A DNA stretch of 17,407 bases, from positions 1 through 17,407 of the forward strand of contig DATJOB010000124.1 in NCBI GenBank assembly GCA_035507475.1. Reading direction: 5' to 3'. The notes below the pieces were generated by a model. It had not been told where the DNA came from, made no database searches, and saw only the letters and a list, made by a program, of their open reading frames with translations. The translations under genes were made by a program, and so were the position numbers. Below are positions 14,116 through 17,407 of this stretch, in pieces. Position 1 is the stretch's first letter. The number at the start of each line of letters is the position of its first letter. The stretch is from DATARH01 sp035507475 (GTDB lineage: Bacteria > Pseudomonadota > Alphaproteobacteria > ATCC43930 > CGMCC-115725).

Positions 14116-14783
14116 GGCCGGTGGCCGGCGGCGGCGCCCGCCGCGGCGGCGACCGGCCCCGACTCCCGCATGCCCCATTCGCCGGCATGCGGCCAGATCG
14201 CGGCGATCGCCGGGCGCATCACGGTCGCCAGGTACTTGTCGTATTCGCTGACCGCGAGCGTGGCGAGCTCGGCCCAATCTTCGGAATGGGTCGCGAAGAC
14301 CGGCTCGGGAACGATCGTCACGTCCGGCATCGCCCGCTCGAATTCGACGAGGCTGCGCTGCATGTGATACCAGCTGGTGACGAGGCGCAGGCTGCGATAA
14401 CCCTCCTGCTGCATCCAGAGCGCGGTCTCGCGGGCATTGCCGAGCGTGTTGTCGGCGTCGTGGCCGATCACGATGCGGCTTGCATCGCCTTCCGCGCGGC
14501 CGGCGACGCGCAGCAGCTCGCCGCGATCGACGCGCGGATTGACGCCGGAGACGAAGAGCTTCTGCGCCCGCCCGGCGCGCAGCAGGTCGAGCCCGGCCTC
14601 GAGCCGCAGGCGGCCGCCGGTCAGCACGACGATCGCGTCGGTGGTGACGTTCGGCTCGGCCGACATCGAGAGCGAGCCATGGACGAACCAGGCGAGGCCG
14701 ACGAGCCACAGCAGCAGTGTCGTTCCCGCGCCGGCGGCGAACCAGCCGAGCGCGGCGAGCCGACGGCGGGTCCGCTCGGTCAC
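14112..14783 (-). CDS. YdcF/SanA-like DUF218 membrane-anchored protein
   Basis: A DUF218-family protein of unclear biochemistry; relatives (SanA, ElyC, YdcF) are linked to envelope integrity and peptidoglycan/lipid-carrier metabolism. It is 223 residues. One N-terminal membrane segment lies at about 12-34, with basic residues (RTRRR) before it, so the domain probably faces the periplasm. DUF218 blocks are present: DAIVVLTGGRLRLEAGLDLL (49-68), KLFVSGVN (75-82), the D-A-D-N-T-L-G-N-A-x-E-T motif (109-120) and LVTSWYHMQR (134-143). The start is GTG 14783, overlapping the ftsX stop as GTGA; the stop overlaps plsC as ATGA. This tight packing between ftsX and plsC fits a role in envelope assembly. 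The frame stays open far upstream, but that part is shadow of ftsX. Confidence 0.87.
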   Translation of the reverse strand: MTERTRRRLAALGWFAAGAGTTLLLWLVGLAWFVHGSLSMSAEPNVTTDAIVVLTGGRLRLEAGLDLLRAGRAQKLFVSGVNPRVDRGELLRVAGRAEGDASRIVIGHDADNTLGNARETALWMQQEGYRSLRLVTSWYHMQRSLVEFERAMPDVTIVPEPVFATHSEDWAELATLAVSEYDKYLATVMRPAIAAIWPHAGEWGMRESGPVAAAAGAAAGHRP

Positions 14784-15676
14784 GGCATGCGCGCCAGCTG
14801 GCGCAAGACGGTGATCCGCGCCGTCGCCATCGCGATCGCACCGGCCAGCGCCGCAGTTGCGACCAGCAACAGCCACAGCCGCCAATCGAGGATGCCGTAC
14901 ATCGCCACCGGCACCGGCAGCTGCAGCATATGCCCCGCCGGCCCGATCACCACGACCGTCAGCGCCGCGGCGAGCGCGCCGATCAGGCCGCCCTGCAGCC
15001 CCAGCCCCAGGGCGTGGATCTGGAACTGTCGCGCGATGTAGGCGTCCTGCGCGCCGAGCAGGTGCAGCAGCTCGATGACCGGGCGATGGATCGCCAGCCC
15101 GATGCGCGCGGTGAAGACGATGATCGCGACGATCAGCGCGACGACGACGACCACCCCCGCCGCGATCACCCCCTCGACCCGCAGCGCGAACTGGCGCACC
15201 CCGCCGAGCCAGGCGCGGTTGCTGTCGAGCTGTGCGCTCGGCAGGATCGAATCGAGCTGCTTGCGCAGCGTCGCGTAGTCGATCGCGACACGCGGATCGA
15301 CCTTGATGTCGACGAGATGCGGCAGCGGCAGGTCCTGGATCGGCACCGAGTTGCCGAGCCACGGCTCGAGCAGCTTTGCGGTCTCCCCCTGGTCGAGCAG
15401 GCGCGCCGAGATCACCCCCTTGGTCTGGCGCAGCGCGCCGAGCGCCATCTCGATCCGCGGCTGCGACGCGTCGGGCGGGACCTGCAGGGTGAGCGCGCTC
15501 GCCACCGCGGTGTCCCACTGGCTGACCGTATCGGCGAGCCAGATGAGGCCGGCGCCGCCCATCGCCGCGAGGTAGACCATCAGCGCGATGATCCATGGCA
15601 GGAAGCGCGCCGTCGCGTCCTGCCGGAACGGCAGGTCGAGGCGCAGCTGCGCCGGCAGGCGGAGCGCGCCGATCAT
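14780..15676 (-). CDS. ftsX: Cell division ABC transporter permease-like protein FtsX
   Basis: Membrane partner of FtsE at the division site, where FtsEX couples cytoplasmic ATP hydrolysis to activation of cell-wall hydrolases. The 298-residue protein has the FtsX layout. It has a cytoplasmic N-terminus, TM1 at about 27-49, a large periplasmic domain of about 115 residues (50-165), then three more membrane segments at about 168-192, 220-246 and 262-286. The loop after TM2 (ARIGLAIHRPVIELLHLLGAQDAYIARQFQIH) is the conserved region contacting FtsE. No ATPase motif is present, as expected. Its start overlaps the ftsE stop as ATGA and its stop overlaps the YdcF-like gene. Identification rests mainly on topology, that loop and adjacency to ftsE. 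Confidence 0.92.
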   Translation of the reverse strand: MIGALRLPAQLRLDLPFRQDATARFLPWIIALMVYLAAMGGAGLIWLADTVSQWDTAVASALTLQVPPDASQPRIEMALGALRQTKGVISARLLDQGETAKLLEPWLGNSVPIQDLPLPHLVDIKVDPRVAIDYATLRKQLDSILPSAQLDSNRAWLGGVRQFALRVEGVIAAGVVVVVALIVAIIVFTARIGLAIHRPVIELLHLLGAQDAYIARQFQIHALGLGLQGGLIGALAAALTVVVIGPAGHMLQLPVPVAMYGILDWRLWLLLVATAALAGAIAMATARITVLRQLARMP

Positions 15677-16347
15677 TCCTCGCCCGCGCCGTCGTCGACC
15701 GACAGCGCGCCCCGGTCGAGATGATAGCGCCGGTGGGCGAACTGGCGCGCGAAAGCGATGTCGTGGGTGGCGATGAGGACCGTCGTGCCGAGCCGGTTGA
15801 TGCGCTCGAAGACGCGCACCAGCAGCATCGCAATCTCGTCGTCGACATTGCCGGTCGGCTCGTCGGCGATCAACAGGTCGGGGCGGCGGACGATGGCGCG
15901 GGCGATCGCGACGCGCTGCTGCTCGCCGCCGGACAGCGTCGCCGGGCGGAAGTCGAGCTTGTCCTCGAGCCCCATCCAGCCGAGCAGCTCGGGGACGTTG
16001 TCGCGGATCTCGCGCTCCGGCGCCCCCGCGATGCGCAGCGGCAGCGCCACGTTGTCGCGCACGCTCAGATGCTCGACCAGCCGGAAATCCTGGAAGACGA
16101 TGCCGATCCGCCGGCGCAGCGCATTGTGCGTCGCACGGTCGGCGGTGGCGACGTCGGTGTTGAAGAGCGTGATGATGCCGCGCGACGGCGGCTCGGCCAG
16201 GTAGATGATCTTGAGGAGCGTCGTCTTCCCGGCGCCGCTCACCCCGGTCAGAAAATAGAACCCGCCGTCGTCGAGCGTCAGCGAAACGTCATGCAGGATT
16301 TCCGCATCGGTGCCGTAGCGCTTGCCGATGTTCTCCAGTCTGACCAC
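15673..16347 (-). CDS. ftsE: Cell division ATP-binding protein FtsE
   Basis: ATPase of the FtsEX complex, on the cytoplasmic face at the septum. It starts at GTG 16347, preceded by GGAGAG at 16352-16357. This gives 224 residues, the normal FtsE length, and opens with VRLENIGKRYG as in homologues; the extra 22 residues to ATG 16413 are Arg/Gly-rich and rejected. Motifs are Walker A GVSGAGKTT (35-43), FQDFRLVEHLSVRDNVALPL, signature LSGGEQQRVAIARAI, Walker B LLIADEPTGNVDDE, and the H-loop ATHD. The DEPTGN Walker B extension is typical of FtsE/LolD-class ATPases; the ftsX gene next door resolves it as FtsE. It is the first gene of a four-gene operon. Confidence 0.94.
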   Translation of the reverse strand: MVRLENIGKRYGTDAEILHDVSLTLDDGGFYFLTGVSGAGKTTLLKIIYLAEPPSRGIITLFNTDVATADRATHNALRRRIGIVFQDFRLVEHLSVRDNVALPLRIAGAPEREIRDNVPELLGWMGLEDKLDFRPATLSGGEQQRVAIARAIVRRPDLLIADEPTGNVDDEIAMLLVRVFERINRLGTTVLIATHDIAFARQFAHRRYHLDRGALSVDDGAGEE

Positions 16348-16387
16348 TGCGCTCTCCGCAACCGGCCGGCGGCCGGACCCGCTCCCG

Positions 16388-16410
16388 CCAAGGCGCCGGC
16401 GCGACCTTGG
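16388..16410. repeat. Inverted repeat upstream of ftsE
   Basis: CCAAGG (16388-16393) and CCTTGG (16405-16410) are perfect inverted copies 11 bases apart, about 40 bases upstream of the ftsE start and overlapping the candidate -10. It could be an operator or a leader hairpin. Six-base arms are short, so chance is possible. Confidence 0.25.
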
Positions 16411-16433
16411 CACAGCCGCCGCGACGGCGTCCA
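16398..16433 (-). promoter_or_regulatory. Candidate ftsE promoter
   Basis: On the minus strand TGGACG (complement of 16428-16433) lies 16 bases before GGCTGTGCCAAGG. The same arrangement occurs upstream of aapJ, where TTGCTG lies 16 bases before GGCTGTGCTAGCG. TGGACG differs from TTGACG by one base. The transcript would begin about 50 bases before the GTG start. It rests on similarity to one other candidate only. Confidence 0.25.
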
Positions 16434-16506
16434 GAAGCCAACGCGCCGGCCGGGCCCCGCGTTCGGCCGCCGATGCGAGCGCACCGGCGGCGGTCGCGCC
16501 GCTCTA

Positions 16507-17407
16507 TCAGCCGACGGCGCCGCGCAGCAGTTCGCCGAACAGGGTCCAGCGCTGCCCGTCGAACTTCGCCATCTGCACCTGCTTTACCGGCGCGAAGTCG
16601 GTCGGGGTCGTATTGTTGGTGATCCCCGGCAGCAGCATGGGCAGCGGGAAATCGTGCAGATTGCCCGCCTGCTTCATCACGTTCTCGCGGGTCAGGTCGT
16701 CGCCGCACTGCTTCAACACCTGCGCGGTCATCGCCGCCAGCGACGCCCCCGCGACATAGCCGGCGTCGAGCTTGTCGCCGTCGGGCAGGTACTTGTCCAT
16801 GAAGGCCGACCACTCCTTGAAGCCGGCGTCGTCCTTCCATTTCGGGTCGCTCGGGTCCTTCAGGTAGAAGTCCGAGACCAGGTCCTTGGCATTATCCAGC
16901 CCGGCCGGCTTCAGCGTCGCGCCGACCGAGTTGCCGATGCTGGAGAGCACGTGCAGCGGCTTCCAGCCGATCTCGGCCGCCTTGCGGATCGCCTGCGCGG
17001 CGAATTTCGGGATCGCCGTGTTGACGAACACGTCGATGCCCTTCGCCTTCATGTCGACGACCTGCGAGTCGACGGTCGGATCGGTCGTCTCGTAGGACGC
17101 CTCGACGACGACCATCGAGGCCTTGCTGCCGAGTCCGTCCTTGACGCCCTTCAGGTAGTCCTTGCCGAAATCGTCGTTCTGGTAGAGCACGCCGATCTTG
17201 CCGTCGGGCTTCTCCTTGAGGATGTAGGCGGCATAGATGCGGCCTTCGCTCTGGTAGTTCGGCTGCCAGCCGATCGTCCAGGGATGGCCCTTCGGGTCGT
17301 CCCACTTGGTCGCGCCGGTCGCGACGAACAGCTGCGGCACCTTCTTCTGGTTCAGGTACTTCTGCACCACCGTGTTGGTCGGCGTGCCGAGCAGCTGGTA
17401 GACGGCG
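16507..17407 (-). CDS. Branched-chain amino acid ABC transporter substrate-binding protein, 5'-truncated by window edge
   Basis: A type I periplasmic binding protein of the LivJ family (Peripla_BP_6), which feeds branched-chain amino acids or related small molecules to a LivHMGF transporter. About 300 C-terminal residues are in the window; the frame continues to the right edge (preceding residues read AVYQLLGTPTNTVVQ), so the signal peptide and N-lobe start lie outside. Blocks seen are KKVPQLFVATGATKWDDP, IGVLYQNDDFGKDYLKGVKDGL, SYETTDPTVDSQVVDMKAKG, the GAT...GLDN stretch, and the C-terminal YVAGASLAAMTAQVLKQCGDDLTREN. The last strand (QMAKFDGQRWTLFGEL) is typical of the end of the family. 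Substrate cannot be assigned. The 159-base gap to ftsE makes a shared transcript unlikely. Confidence 0.92.
   Translation of the reverse strand, partial: AVYQLLGTPTNTVVQKYLNQKKVPQLFVATGATKWDDPKGHPWTIGWQPNYQSEGRIYAAYILKEKPDGKIGVLYQNDDFGKDYLKGVKDGLGSKASMVVVEASYETTDPTVDSQVVDMKAKGIDVFVNTAIPKFAAQAIRKAAEIGWKPLHVLSSIGNSVGATLKPAGLDNAKDLVSDFYLKDPSDPKWKDDAGFKEWSAFMDKYLPDGDKLDAGYVAGASLAAMTAQVLKQCGDDLTRENVMKQAGNLHDFPLPMLLPGITNNTTPTDFAPVKQVQMAKFDGQRWTLFGELLRGAVG

Noticed and set aside
14116..14841. Upstream extension of the plsC frame, giving a 501-residue protein.
   Set aside because: The added part is Arg-rich shadow of the YdcF-like gene; PlsC begins at ATG 14115 with its membrane segment and the ATGA overlap.
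14784..15848. Upstream extension of the YdcF-like frame to 578 residues, as a possible fusion.
   Set aside because: The extension is Arg/Ala/Pro-rich and antisense-like in composition, lying over intact ftsX; GTG 14783 with its GTGA overlap explains the real start.
1..17407. Looked for CRISPR arrays, tRNA or rRNA genes, transposases, attachment sites, toxin-antitoxin pairs or defence genes.
   Set aside because: No regularly spaced repeats, cloverleaf sequences or mobile-element proteins were recognised; all gene families found are housekeeping or metabolic.

Overview
The window is high-GC chromosomal DNA. Its families point to an alphaproteobacterium, probably Hyphomicrobiales or Rhodospirillales. 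The markers are an aapJQMP general amino-acid ABC transporter, a DUF29 protein, a class II (B12-dependent) ribonucleotide reductase, the order ftsE-ftsX-YdcF-plsC, and a promoter matching the alphaproteobacterial general-stress sigma factor EcfG. I cannot name a genus from sequence alone. There are 18 protein genes, two of them cut by the window edges. I saw no tRNA, rRNA, insertion sequence, phage gene or CRISPR array. Coding density is high and no gap exceeds 300 bases.

Layout, left to right. (1) 1-650, +: the 3' part of pyrF. (2) 786-4922, +: aapJ-aapQ-aapM-aapP, a complete polar/general L-amino-acid importer in one operon. (3) 4923-5076: a gap with a 53-base palindromic repeat-like element and two small hairpins or repeats. 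(4) 5077-5913, -: a GT8-like glycosyltransferase. (5) 6037-6344, +: an EcfG-type promoter driving a tiny secreted Tyr/Pro/Gly-rich protein. (6) 6355-7800, -: sseA (mercaptopyruvate sulfurtransferase) followed by a GNAT acetyltransferase. (7) 7896-9195, +: a nitroreductase and a carboxymuconolactone decarboxylase/AhpD-like protein. (8) 9227-12806, -: nrdJ followed 7 bases later by a class III adenylate cyclase. (9) 12932-13396, +: a DUF29 protein whose 3' end overlaps plsC tail-to-tail by 61 bases. (10) 13336-16347, -: ftsE-ftsX-YdcF-plsC, each junction a 4-base stop/start overlap. (11) 16507-17407, -: the C-terminal part of a LivJ-type branched-chain amino-acid binding protein.

Most of this is housekeeping and transport: pyrimidine synthesis, amino-acid uptake, dNTP synthesis, cell division with envelope lipid synthesis, and sulfur/redox enzymes. 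I did not find a convincing new multi-gene system. The items most worth a second look are the secreted Tyr/Pro/Gly-rich peptide behind an EcfG-like promoter, the nrdJ-adenylate cyclase pairing, the CMD-family protein lacking its usual catalytic residues, the palindromic element at 4978-5030, and the inverted repeat upstream of the CMD gene. Several long open frames opposite or within real genes are composition artefacts and are left out.
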